Assembly (NCBI GenBank): GCA_021648365.1
Contig: JAKISY010000009.1
Coordinates: 1 to 64,000, forward strand
Length of the DNA stretch: 64,000 nt
Direction: 5' to 3'
Origin: Verrucomicrobiales bacterium
Lineage (GTDB): Bacteria; Verrucomicrobiota; Verrucomicrobiia; Verrucomicrobiales; DEV007
Every line of letters starts with the position of its first letter. The stretch's first letter is position 1. Under the pieces are notes generated by a model. It saw only the letters and a program-made list of their open reading frames with translations. It searched no databases and had not been told where the DNA came from. Shown here in pieces: positions 54,827 through 63,001 of this stretch. The position numbers and the translations under genes are program-made.

Positions 54827-56092
54827 ATGAAAACGAACAACCCCCTCAAAACCGTAGCACTATACGCCTTCTGCCTCATTGGCAGCCTACCCTTCACTGC
54901 CACTGCCGAAGATTGGCCAGAATTTCGCGGCCCTGGCGGGCAAGGTCACTCGCAAGCCAAGCAGGTGCCGATCAAATGGTCCACCGATAAAAACGTCGCT
55001 TGGAAAAGCAACATCCCCGGCACCGCTTGGTCCTCTCCGATATTGATCGGTGACAAGCTCTACCTCACCACCGCTATTCCCGAAGGCAAAAAAAACTACA
55101 CCCTGCATGCTCTCGCAGTGAATGCACAGGACGGAAAAATCCTCTGGGACGTTGAAGTCATTGGTAAACAAAAAGGCAAACCGGCTCGCATGCACAAAAA
55201 GAACAGCCATGCCTCCCCCACCCCTATTTTTGAAGACGGCAAAGTCTATGTGCATTTCGGTCATGACGGCACCGCTTGCCTGAACGCAGCGGATGGCAAA
55301 ACCCTCTGGAAAGTAGATATCAAATACAATCCCGTGCATGGCAACGGCGGCTCCCCCGTACTCGTCGATGACCTCCTCATCTTCAGTTGCGATGGCAAGG
55401 ATAATCCCTTCATCATTGCACTTGATAAAAATACTGGTAAAACCGTATGGAAAACTCCTCGCGCCGTGGAGGTGTCTCGTCACTTCTCTTTCACCACCCC
55501 GCTGCTGATCGAAGTGAACGGTCAGCGCCAACTGATCAGCCCCGCCAGCGGTGCCGTCATCGCTTACGACCCCAGCAATGGAAAAGAAATTTGGAGATGC
55601 GGTTATGGCGAAGGTTATTCTGTTGTCGCCCGCCCCCTGTATGCCAACGGCTTGATCTATGTCAGCACTGGCTTCAACAAAGCCAAGCTAATGGCGATCC
55701 GCGCGGAGGGAAAAGGCGACGTTACCAAAACCCACATCGCTTGGGAATATGAGAAAGCCGTGCCCAAGGAGTCCTCTCCCATCATCGTCGATGACTACCT
55801 CTACATGAACGACGACAAAGGCCTCGCCACCTGCCTCGATGCCAAAACAGGCAAGCTGATCTGGGAAGGACGACTCACTAAAAAGAACTACTCCGCTGCA
55901 CCCATCTATGCTGGCGGGCTGATCTATTTCCACGATGGCGAAGGCATGACCACCGTGATCAAACCTGGCAAAAAACTCGACATCGTCGCTCGCAATGACA
56001 TCGGTGAGCACGGCCTATCCTCCTTCGCGGTCACCGATGGTGCCTTGTTCATCCGCACCGATTCTGCTCTGTTTCGAATCGGCAAACCCTGA
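54827..56092 (+). CDS. Secreted PQQ-like beta-propeller protein
   Basis: This 421-residue protein has a signal peptide (ALYAFCLIGSLPFTATA) and a mature N-terminus DWPEFRGPGGQGHS, the signature of PVC-group PQQ-like propellers. Repeated W-motif segments (DGKTLWKV, TGKTVWKT, NGKEIWRCG, TGKLIWEG) build about seven blades. No PQQ-coordinating or cytochrome motif is evident, so enzyme activity is unproven; an assembly or binding role is possible. The methyltransferase gene follows after eight bases. Confidence 0.85.
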   Translation: MKTNNPLKTVALYAFCLIGSLPFTATAEDWPEFRGPGGQGHSQAKQVPIKWSTDKNVAWKSNIPGTAWSSPILIGDKLYLTTAIPEGKKNYTLHALAVNAQDGKILWDVEVIGKQKGKPARMHKKNSHASPTPIFEDGKVYVHFGHDGTACLNAADGKTLWKVDIKYNPVHGNGGSPVLVDDLLIFSCDGKDNPFIIALDKNTGKTVWKTPRAVEVSRHFSFTTPLLIEVNGQRQLISPASGAVIAYDPSNGKEIWRCGYGEGYSVVARPLYANGLIYVSTGFNKAKLMAIRAEGKGDVTKTHIAWEYEKAVPKESSPIIVDDYLYMNDDKGLATCLDAKTGKLIWEGRLTKKNYSAAPIYAGGLIYFHDGEGMTTVIKPGKKLDIVARNDIGEHGLSSFAVTDGALFIRTDSALFRIGKP

Positions 56093-56100
56093 GTTCTACT

Positions 56101-56877
56101 TTGAACGTTACTCAATTCAATCGCAACGCCTGGAACTTCCAATCGATGGAGGGCTGTCGCTGGAGCACGCCTGTTGAACCCGACGTGATCGAACAAGCAC
56201 TCAAAGGAAACTGGCAAGTCTTGCTCACACCTAACAAAACCGTGCCATCACCCTGGCTCGGGGAGGTGAAAAACTTCGACCTGCTCTGCCTCGCCAGTGG
56301 TGGTGGACAACAAGCCCCTCTATTTGCCGCCGCTGGAGCCAAAGTGACCTCCTTCGACAACTCTGATGTTCAATTAGAAAAAGACCAGCTGGTAGCCGAT
56401 CGCCATCAGCTAGAGATCACCACCATGCAAGGCGACATGGCAGACCTCTCAGCCTTTGACGACGCCTGCTTTGATTTGATTTTCCATCCCGTCTCCAACG
56501 TCTTCGCTCCAGACATCCATCCCATCTGGAGAGAATGTTTCCGCGTGCTCAAACCTGGAGGGTCGCTGCTCAGCGGATTCATGAACCCAGCATTTTTCCT
56601 CTTTGACCACGTGCACGGTGAAGAAACCGGCGAACTGATCGTCAAATACCCACTACCCTATTCTGACCTAGACTCACTGACAGAGGATCAACTCGATGAC
56701 CAAATCGAAGCCACTCTCAGCCTTGAATACAGCCACAGCCTGCAAGATCAAATAGGCGGGCAAACCCAAGCAGGCTTCATGATCGCCGACCTTTACGAAG
56801 ACAGCTGGGATGATCAATCTACCGCCCTCAACCCCTACATGCCCACCTTCCTAGCAACACGAGCGATCAAAAATTAG
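56101..56877 (+). CDS. SAM-dependent methyltransferase
   Basis: This 258-residue class I methyltransferase uses TTG at 56101 and is only eight bases after the propeller gene. Its SAM site is the motif I variant LLCLASGGGQQAPLFAAAGA at about residues 62-81, followed by TSFDNSDVQLEKDQLVADR and the catalytic-region motif DLIFHPVSNVFAPDIHPIW, then FRVLKPGGSLLSGF. The N-terminal FNRNAWNFQS and the WSTPVEP segment suggest a small-molecule or natural-product type methyltransferase. Substrate is unknown. Confidence 0.85.
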   Translation: MNVTQFNRNAWNFQSMEGCRWSTPVEPDVIEQALKGNWQVLLTPNKTVPSPWLGEVKNFDLLCLASGGGQQAPLFAAAGAKVTSFDNSDVQLEKDQLVADRHQLEITTMQGDMADLSAFDDACFDLIFHPVSNVFAPDIHPIWRECFRVLKPGGSLLSGFMNPAFFLFDHVHGEETGELIVKYPLPYSDLDSLTEDQLDDQIEATLSLEYSHSLQDQIGGQTQAGFMIADLYEDSWDDQSTALNPYMPTFLATRAIKN

Positions 56878-56970
56878 CGTGCAAAGGCTGCTATTCCGTC
56901 CTACATTCCGCCGGCAATGCTTTGCCCAGCGCAATCACTATCTGCAAAAGCCATATCCTTTTTATCAGCC

Positions 56971-58473
56971 ATGTCACAAGAAGCCACACCAACTAGCCCA
57001 GAAGAAGAAGTCAGCGAACATCAGCTGATCCAATTTCGTCGTCAGAAACTCGACAGGCTGCGCGAACTCGGCGTAGATCCTTTTGGTGGCAAGTTCGAAA
57101 CCACTCACCAACCCGCTGCTTTACGCGCTGATTTCACCGAAGATATCGAAGTCAAAGTCGCTGGCCGCATCGTCGCCCACCGCGACATGGGCAAGAGCCA
57201 GTTTTTTGACATCGCTGACATCCACGGACGACTGCAGTGTTTCCTCAATCCCAAATCCATCGGCGACGAAGCTTTTGAGATCTTTCAACAACTCGACATC
57301 GGCGATTGGATCGGTATCGAAGGCACCACCTTCACCACTCGCATGGGCGAACCCACCGTGAAAGCTTCCGCCATCACCGTTTTGGCAAAATCGCTACGCC
57401 CACTGCCCGACAAATGGCATGGTGTGGTCGATCCTCAGATCAAATACCGCCAACGCTACCTCGACCTCATCGCCAATGAGCGCGCACGCGACGCTTTCCT
57501 CAAACGCAGTGCCATGGTGGCAGAGATCCGTAGCTTCCTCGCTCAACGAGATTTCATCGAAGTCGAAACCCCTATGCTGCAAGACGTACCCGGCGGAGCT
57601 GCTGCCGAACCTTTCAAAACCCATCACAACGCGCTCAGCATGGACCTCTACATGCGCATCGCTCCCGAGCTCTACCTCAAACGCCTCTTGGTCGGCGGTT
57701 TCACTAAAGTCTTCGAACTGAACCGCAACTTTCGCAACGAAGGCATCAGCCGTCGCCATAATCCTGAGTTCACCATGCTCGAAGCTTACTGGGCTTTTGC
57801 CGACTTCGAACAAATGGCAGATCTGGTTGAAGACATGGTTTGCCACCTCGCAGAAAAATTCTGTGGAGGGTTGCAAATCGAACACAAAAACGCCAACGAC
57901 GAACCGATCCGCACTATCGACCTCAGCCGTCCTTGGAAACGCGAAACCTTTCACAACCTAGTCAAAGAAGCCGCCGGAGACGATTGGTTCGACATCACCA
58001 GCGAACAACGCCGCGAGCGTTGCGCCAATCAACTCGGCGTCGAGCTCTCTGCACAAATGGAAGACTACGAAGTCAGCCAGCAAGTGTTCGAAAAACTGGT
58101 CGAAGAAAAAACCTTCGACCCCTGTTACGTCACCCACGTGCCGCGTGAACTCGTGCCTCTCGCCAAACAAAACACCACCGATGACTCCGTCGTCGATGTC
58201 TATGAGCTGATCATCAACGGTCAAGAGATCTCACCAGGATACTCCGAACTCAATGACCCAGACGCTCAACGAGCACGACTCGAAGATCAAGCAGGTGAAG
58301 AGACTCAGAAAATCGACGAAGAATTTCTGCTCGCCCTCGAACACGGTATGCCTCCCGCAGGCGGCATCGGCATCGGCATCGACCGCCTGATCATGATGCT
58401 CACCGGCGCCGAGTCCATCCGCGACATCGTGCTCTTCCCGCAATTGCGTAAAAGTGCAGGTGGCGAAGGTTGA
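56971..58473 (+). CDS. lysS: Lysyl-tRNA synthetase (class II)
   Basis: This 500-residue enzyme charges tRNA-Lys. An N-terminal OB-fold anticodon-binding domain (VAGRIVAHRDMGKSQFFDIA) is followed by the class II catalytic core: motif 2 ELNRNFRNEGISRRHNPEFT and motif 3 GGIGIGIDRLIMMLTG. The C-terminus reads IVLFPQLRK. I chose the ATG at 56971 because it fits the family start; the frame extends 18 residues further without support. It ends the plus-strand block before the AT-rich region. Confidence 0.95.
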   Translation: MSQEATPTSPEEEVSEHQLIQFRRQKLDRLRELGVDPFGGKFETTHQPAALRADFTEDIEVKVAGRIVAHRDMGKSQFFDIADIHGRLQCFLNPKSIGDEAFEIFQQLDIGDWIGIEGTTFTTRMGEPTVKASAITVLAKSLRPLPDKWHGVVDPQIKYRQRYLDLIANERARDAFLKRSAMVAEIRSFLAQRDFIEVETPMLQDVPGGAAAEPFKTHHNALSMDLYMRIAPELYLKRLLVGGFTKVFELNRNFRNEGISRRHNPEFTMLEAYWAFADFEQMADLVEDMVCHLAEKFCGGLQIEHKNANDEPIRTIDLSRPWKRETFHNLVKEAAGDDWFDITSEQRRERCANQLGVELSAQMEDYEVSQQVFEKLVEEKTFDPCYVTHVPRELVPLAKQNTTDDSVVDVYELIINGQEISPGYSELNDPDAQRARLEDQAGEETQKIDEEFLLALEHGMPPAGGIGIGIDRLIMMLTGAESIRDIVLFPQLRKSAGGEG

Positions 58474-58639
58474 TGAATGCAAGGAGTTTGTAGCGATTTA
58501 GGTGTTACGCACCCCTAGGACCTGCGGAAGGGAATTAGTTCCAGAAGGTGAAAACCGAAGACAGGGAGGAGATTTAGGGAGCTTTTATAGCTGGAAGATG
58601 TTTGGAGTCCCTGGAGTATTTTTGGTGGTTCCTGTGAGG

Positions 58640-58825
58640 TTATAGCATATTATCATAAGTCGTGAAAGTATATAGCTTGAATACGGCGACATCTTCGTTG
58701 CCTGCATACCAGATAATCTTATTTCCACCACCCTCTCTCCAATAAGTTTCGTCAGCATGCACGAAGTCCGCGCTACGCATTTTTGAAATTAAATCCTCGC
58801 CATCATTGAAGCGATATAGGTTCAA
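58640..58825 (-). pseudogene. IS66-family transposase fragment
   Basis: About 60 codons on the minus strand encode SADFVHADETYWREGGGNKI followed by IWYAGNEDVAVFKL. This matches the region around the first catalytic Asp (HADET.W) of IS66 TnpC transposases, where the usual form is V-N/H-A-D-E-T-G-W. The rest of the transposase is missing and the frame begins at a TTG within degenerate DNA. No inverted repeat or intact element is visible. It marks the border of the AT-rich gene that follows. Confidence 0.65.
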
Positions 58826-58826
58826 G

Positions 58827-61271
58827 CTAGAATTTTGATGTCGATTTCAGCTTTTCAATCATCAAAGCTACTTTGTTGCGATAATTCGCTAGGTTTGCAG
58901 GGTTGCTAGAATATTGATTCACCTTCAAAGCAACATTAGCAGGAACATGCGTCAAGTTTTGAGCCTGTTCATTATTAGATGCGAGCGCAAGTTTTTTAAG
59001 CATAACGAGGTATTCGTAGTCTTCAATGCCGTCACGCAGGTTCTCCAATCTTAATGAAGGCAAAATACGACCATTTTTTCCAGGGTAAACATAGTTTCCC
59101 ATGCCGTTTTTATACACACGCTTATTACTGTAAGGATTAGTAATATAGGGTTTCCATGGCTTGTCAGGCCATTCGTTTTGGATGTCCAGATTGGTTGTCC
59201 ATTCACGATTGATAGACCAATAAAGCACCCCGTCTATATTGTATAGATATGAGAGAGTAAAGATTATACGATTATTAAAGACAGGATAGTCCAAGAAAAA
59301 ATTAGGGAATGGAGAAACGGGGTCATCAGCACAATACCACCAGAATTTGTTGCCTGTATTTTTAAAACTTTTAATTTCGTCGGTATGATTGGCAAAATAA
59401 CTGAAGAGTGGTGCCCAGGTATTAAATTGGTTGATTGATTTTGTATGTGGCGATGAGGTCTGTAGGGTTTTCAATTCTGGCAGCGCTTGGTTTAAAGCCG
59501 TCATGATTTGTTTGGCCGCTGCCTGTTCACTCGCAGTTTGTGATGTTATTTCATCAAACGCGTAAAGGTAGGAGTCTTCCCCAAACCCGCTCTTTTTCAG
59601 TAGATCGAAACGGGTTCTATATTTTGCAATAATTTGTTGCAGGGTTTTATCATCAACTGGGTGTTTATACCGGAGATAACCCAGTGTGAAAAAATTGGCA
59701 CCTTTCTTTTTCAGCTCAGGCAAGAATTTCAGTTCAGGGTAAATTTCACGTGAGTATATATTATTGGGAGTTATGCGGTATTTAAGCAGGAAATCATAGA
59801 TGTAAAGTTTGTCTTTATCGGTTAATTTAGGCATATTGTACCACTTGCGATAAATTTCCTCAGTGAAAGTAAAAGCTACTTTACATGAGCTGGTTACCGG
59901 CAAGGTGAAATCATAGACCTGTAATTTAAGATCAATGACCTGCTCCCCTACTTTTATCTCACCCCTATAGTAACCCGCCACCACATCAGCAGCTATTTTT
60001 ACTCGCACATAGACAGGGGTAAAGCCATTTTTAGGTATGCTTACCATTGATTGCTGCCCCTCCATGATTGCATCAGGATAATCACCTACATACTTCACGT
60101 CGTATTTCGGTTTATCGCTTTTGATCGAGCGGATAACCCCCCATTCTACATGCTTTGCCAGAATGATATCTCCTGTAGTTGAAATTAAGTCAGGAATGGT
60201 TATGGAAATTTTTTCCAATTTCTGATCAGGATTACCAAGTAATATTATTTGGAACCCTTCGTATTCATTGCGAGCAGAAGAAATGGAGGCTTGATGGGTT
60301 AGTGAGAACTTTCCTGAAGTATAATCATCCACTTGTAGTACCCGAGAAGTGGTCGGCAAAGTGGTAATTATCATTTTTTTACCGTTAACATTGCGTTTGT
60401 AAAATTCATGGTATTTGACCATATCGGCTAATCGTTTAAGTTCACCCAAAGGTAATTCGGCCGATTTATCAGGGCTTAAAGATGATTTCTTAATGCTCTT
60501 CAGGTATAGCTGGCGCTGCTGCAGCTTTTGAGCATTTAATGTGGCAGTATCAAGCTTTACTAGGCGCTTAAACTCTGTGATTTCCTCTAATGTAGGTGGA
60601 TTCACTCCACTTGAGATGCTTAGTCTATCAATGAGCCCAGCAAATGAATGACCTGATGTGTTATCTAGGTTCAGGGCGCCACTGCCGATGTATGCTGGAT
60701 AGTTATTGGTGGTCAACTCCGCGGGTTCATACACTTCCCTAAAACACACTTGTCCATTCAAATAGCCGATGATTTCACCTTTGTTATCCATGGTGACCAC
60801 CAAATAGCACCATTGATCTGCCAGACTCAATGGCTTTGGACTTGTGGCAATAAACCATTTCCCCATTTGATCTTTGAACTTAAACTCTGGTTTCCCATCG
60901 TTTAAGCTGAGCCAATAGTTTATTTGTTGAGGACTAACGGCTCGATTCCCTTTCCAGAGTAATGTTCGATATGTATTGATGCGTGATGGCTTAAATACGC
61001 AACTGATGGTAAAGTTATTGGTTAAACTGATGGTGGCAGAATTTTCGACTTGAAATTTATGCTTGTTACCTTCAAAAACAAATGCGTGGTTATATAGTCC
61101 TGCTACAAGTGTCTGCTCGTTCGTTGCTACGTCGTTAAGTTTGGCGGAATAATTTTGCGTGGTGTCTGTGATGCCGGTTTCGGTCAGTTGATCAAACTCC
61201 CAGATCACTTCACCCCCATATATGGGAGTGTAGGCAATTACAGAGAGGATGATGGTAAATATTTTTCTCAT
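58827..61271 (-). CDS. LamG/GH123-like secreted protein (AT-rich)
   Basis: This 814-residue protein has a signal peptide (IFTIILSVIAYTPIYG). It then has a LamG-like jelly-roll (about residues 25-225: FVFEGNKHKFQVENSATISL, INYWLSLNDGKPEFKF), a helical linker, a beta-domain (about 310-470) and a catalytic-like TIM-barrel region of the DUF4091/GH123 type (about 480-760). The candidate acid residues are the Asp-Glu of LYAFDEITS, followed by WYCADDPVSPFPNFFLD and the family-typical LRDGIEDYEYLVML end. GH123 enzymes release N-acetylgalactosamine from glycolipids; substrate specificity here is unproven. The gene is clearly more AT-rich than its neighbours, and an IS66 fragment borders it, suggesting transfer. 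Confidence 0.75.
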   Translation of the reverse strand: MRKIFTIILSVIAYTPIYGGEVIWEFDQLTETGITDTTQNYSAKLNDVATNEQTLVAGLYNHAFVFEGNKHKFQVENSATISLTNNFTISCVFKPSRINTYRTLLWKGNRAVSPQQINYWLSLNDGKPEFKFKDQMGKWFIATSPKPLSLADQWCYLVVTMDNKGEIIGYLNGQVCFREVYEPAELTTNNYPAYIGSGALNLDNTSGHSFAGLIDRLSISSGVNPPTLEEITEFKRLVKLDTATLNAQKLQQRQLYLKSIKKSSLSPDKSAELPLGELKRLADMVKYHEFYKRNVNGKKMIITTLPTTSRVLQVDDYTSGKFSLTHQASISSARNEYEGFQIILLGNPDQKLEKISITIPDLISTTGDIILAKHVEWGVIRSIKSDKPKYDVKYVGDYPDAIMEGQQSMVSIPKNGFTPVYVRVKIAADVVAGYYRGEIKVGEQVIDLKLQVYDFTLPVTSSCKVAFTFTEEIYRKWYNMPKLTDKDKLYIYDFLLKYRITPNNIYSREIYPELKFLPELKKKGANFFTLGYLRYKHPVDDKTLQQIIAKYRTRFDLLKKSGFGEDSYLYAFDEITSQTASEQAAAKQIMTALNQALPELKTLQTSSPHTKSINQFNTWAPLFSYFANHTDEIKSFKNTGNKFWWYCADDPVSPFPNFFLDYPVFNNRIIFTLSYLYNIDGVLYWSINREWTTNLDIQNEWPDKPWKPYITNPYSNKRVYKNGMGNYVYPGKNGRILPSLRLENLRDGIEDYEYLVMLKKLALASNNEQAQNLTHVPANVALKVNQYSSNPANLANYRNKVALMIEKLKSTSKF

Positions 61272-61528
61272 ATTATTTTTTATGAATTATTCGAGTGGTC
61301 GAAAAGTAGGACGTATGAAGAATACTGAAGGAAAGCCTATTCAGCCTCCAGATTTTTCTTAGGATCCGCGCAAAGATAACTTACCCAACTCCGCTTCGAT
61401 TTTCGCCTGGCTTCTGCGTTGAAATTCGACTCATTTAGCCCGCTAAACTCTGTCAAATTCCGTCTTGAATCCATTTAAAACTCTCACCGCATATTCCACC
61501 AAACGGTCCTGAAAATCATAATTCTTCT
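61272..61528. other. 257-base gap between the GH123-like and sulfatase genes
   Basis: No gene or clear promoter is recognised. The low-GC character of the GH123-like gene ends here. A heptamer array (61521-61555) begins at its right end and runs across the sulfatase stop codon. Confidence 0.5.
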
Positions 61529-61555
61529 TCACTTCTTACTTCTTCCTTCCTTACT
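61521..61555. repeat. Five-unit heptamer array across a sulfatase stop codon
   Basis: Five 7-base units (ATTCTTC, TTCACTT, CTTACTT, CTTCCTT, CCTTACT) overlap the last codons and the stop at 61529 of the sulfatase gene. The protein end KEGRSKK is therefore encoded by repeat DNA. Confidence 0.65.
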
Positions 61556-62953
61556 CGATGTTCGATATTTCCGCAGATCCTGAGTCAATTTTTCCACCGT
61601 CTCAAGCTGCGACGCTTGTTCAGAAATATTTATATTCTCATCAGGGTCTAGCTGGTGGTCATACAGCATACGGGAAACAAACTTGCCATCCTTGCCTGTG
61701 TATTCGCTAAAACGAAATCGATCCGTGCGAATTGTATCTCCATTGATATATCGCCCAATCGCAGACGACTTCCACGGTAGCTCGGGGTTTTTCAACAAGG
61801 GCACAAAACTCTTACCCTGCAAATGCTCAGGCAAAGGCAAACCCGCCAATTCGCTCAGCGATGGATAGATATCGATAAACTCAGTCAGCGCCCGAGTGCG
61901 CTGACCAGGTTTCCCCACTCCCGGAGCACGCACGATCAGTGGCGCGTGCATCGAGGTTTCAAAACAACTGTGTTTGCACCACATCGTATGCTCTGCCAAA
62001 TTCCAACCGTGGTCGCCCCAGAGAATCACAATGGTATCCTCTGCAAGTCCCAACTTCTCTAGCTCGTCTAGAACCTTACCCACCTGAGCATCAGTGAAGC
62101 TCACACAGGCATAATACCCGTGAATCAAATTGCGCGCCATTTCATCTGAAACTGGTCCCTTTGCAGGAACTCCTGCATAGGCTCTCAACTCACCATAAGC
62201 GTGCACCGTGCCTTTGGGAACATCCTTCGGGGGATAATAATTTTTCGGCAAATGAATGTCGTCATGATCATAAAGATCCCAATATTTTTTCGGGGCGACA
62301 AAAGGCAAGTGAGGCTTGAGAAAACCAACAGCTAGAAAAAAAGGCTCTTCCTTGTTTTTCAATCGTCGCAAATCCGCTATGGTTTTTTCCGCGATTTGTC
62401 CATCAGGGTAATCCAAGTCTGGAGCATCCGCTGATTCATAAGGAGACCCCCGCCGTCGCCGACCTTTCATTTTACCCCGTTCTTTGTGAATCTTCTGATT
62501 CGCCTCAAGCCGATAACCGAGCCCATTCCCTTTTGGCCTCCACACCTCCTCCGACCAACCCCGCGCATTGTCTTCGCGGTGATGGAAAATCTTGCCATTC
62601 GAGACCGTGTGATAACCATTGTTTTTGAAATGGGTGTTCAAAGTCATCACTTCTGGAACCTCTTTTTCCGCAGAAGCCAAGTAGGAAACAAAGCGCCCAC
62701 GCGTCGGACGAACCCCCGTCATCAAACTGGCACGCGACGCACCACACGTCGGCACCATACAGTAAGCTCGCTCAAAAAGAAACCCCGTCTGCGCCAGCTT
62801 ATCGATATTCGGCGAATGGATATGACTCTTTCCATAACAAGCTAGTTCTGGGCGCAAATCGTCCACCGCAATAAACAATACATTCGGTTTCGCCAAAACC
62901 CAAGCTGTCCCCTGAAACCAAAACAAAGCAACTATCAATAACCATCGAATCAT
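61529..62953 (-). CDS. Secreted sulfatase (iduronate-2-sulfatase-like)
   Basis: This 474-residue type I sulfatase has a signal peptide (LLIVALFWFQGTAWVLA) and metal-binding Asp31-Asp32 (VDDLRPEL). The active-site motif is CGASR at 70-74, in which Cys70 would be converted to formylglycine. The context VDDLRPELACYG and YCMVPTCGASRASLMTG is the pattern of iduronate-2-sulfatase-like S1 families. Later blocks include FLAVGFLKPHLPFVAP and LWGDHGWNLAEH. The natural substrate cannot be inferred beyond a sulfated glycan. It follows the next sulfatase with a 48-base gap on the same strand; the pair may form an operon. Confidence 0.9.
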   Translation of the reverse strand: MIRWLLIVALFWFQGTAWVLAKPNVLFIAVDDLRPELACYGKSHIHSPNIDKLAQTGFLFERAYCMVPTCGASRASLMTGVRPTRGRFVSYLASAEKEVPEVMTLNTHFKNNGYHTVSNGKIFHHREDNARGWSEEVWRPKGNGLGYRLEANQKIHKERGKMKGRRRRGSPYESADAPDLDYPDGQIAEKTIADLRRLKNKEEPFFLAVGFLKPHLPFVAPKKYWDLYDHDDIHLPKNYYPPKDVPKGTVHAYGELRAYAGVPAKGPVSDEMARNLIHGYYACVSFTDAQVGKVLDELEKLGLAEDTIVILWGDHGWNLAEHTMWCKHSCFETSMHAPLIVRAPGVGKPGQRTRALTEFIDIYPSLSELAGLPLPEHLQGKSFVPLLKNPELPWKSSAIGRYINGDTIRTDRFRFSEYTGKDGKFVSRMLYDHQLDPDENINISEQASQLETVEKLTQDLRKYRTSSKEGRSKK

Positions 62954-62963
62954 AATACCCCCT

Positions 62964-62998
62964 AACTTCTATCTTCTATTTCCTGTTTCCTATTTTCA
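62964..62998. repeat. Five-unit heptamer array between two sulfatase genes
   Basis: Five units AACTTCT, ATCTTCT, ATTTCCT, GTTTCCT and ATTTTCA fill the spacer between the two sulfatase genes. On the transcribed strand it is purine-rich and lies just upstream of the second sulfatase start. Confidence 0.75.
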
Positions 62999-63001
62999 TC
63001 C

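Noticed and set aside
54887..55531. 214-codon minus-strand frame inside the PQQ-propeller gene
   Set aside because: Antisense to W-motif propeller repeats; another shadow.
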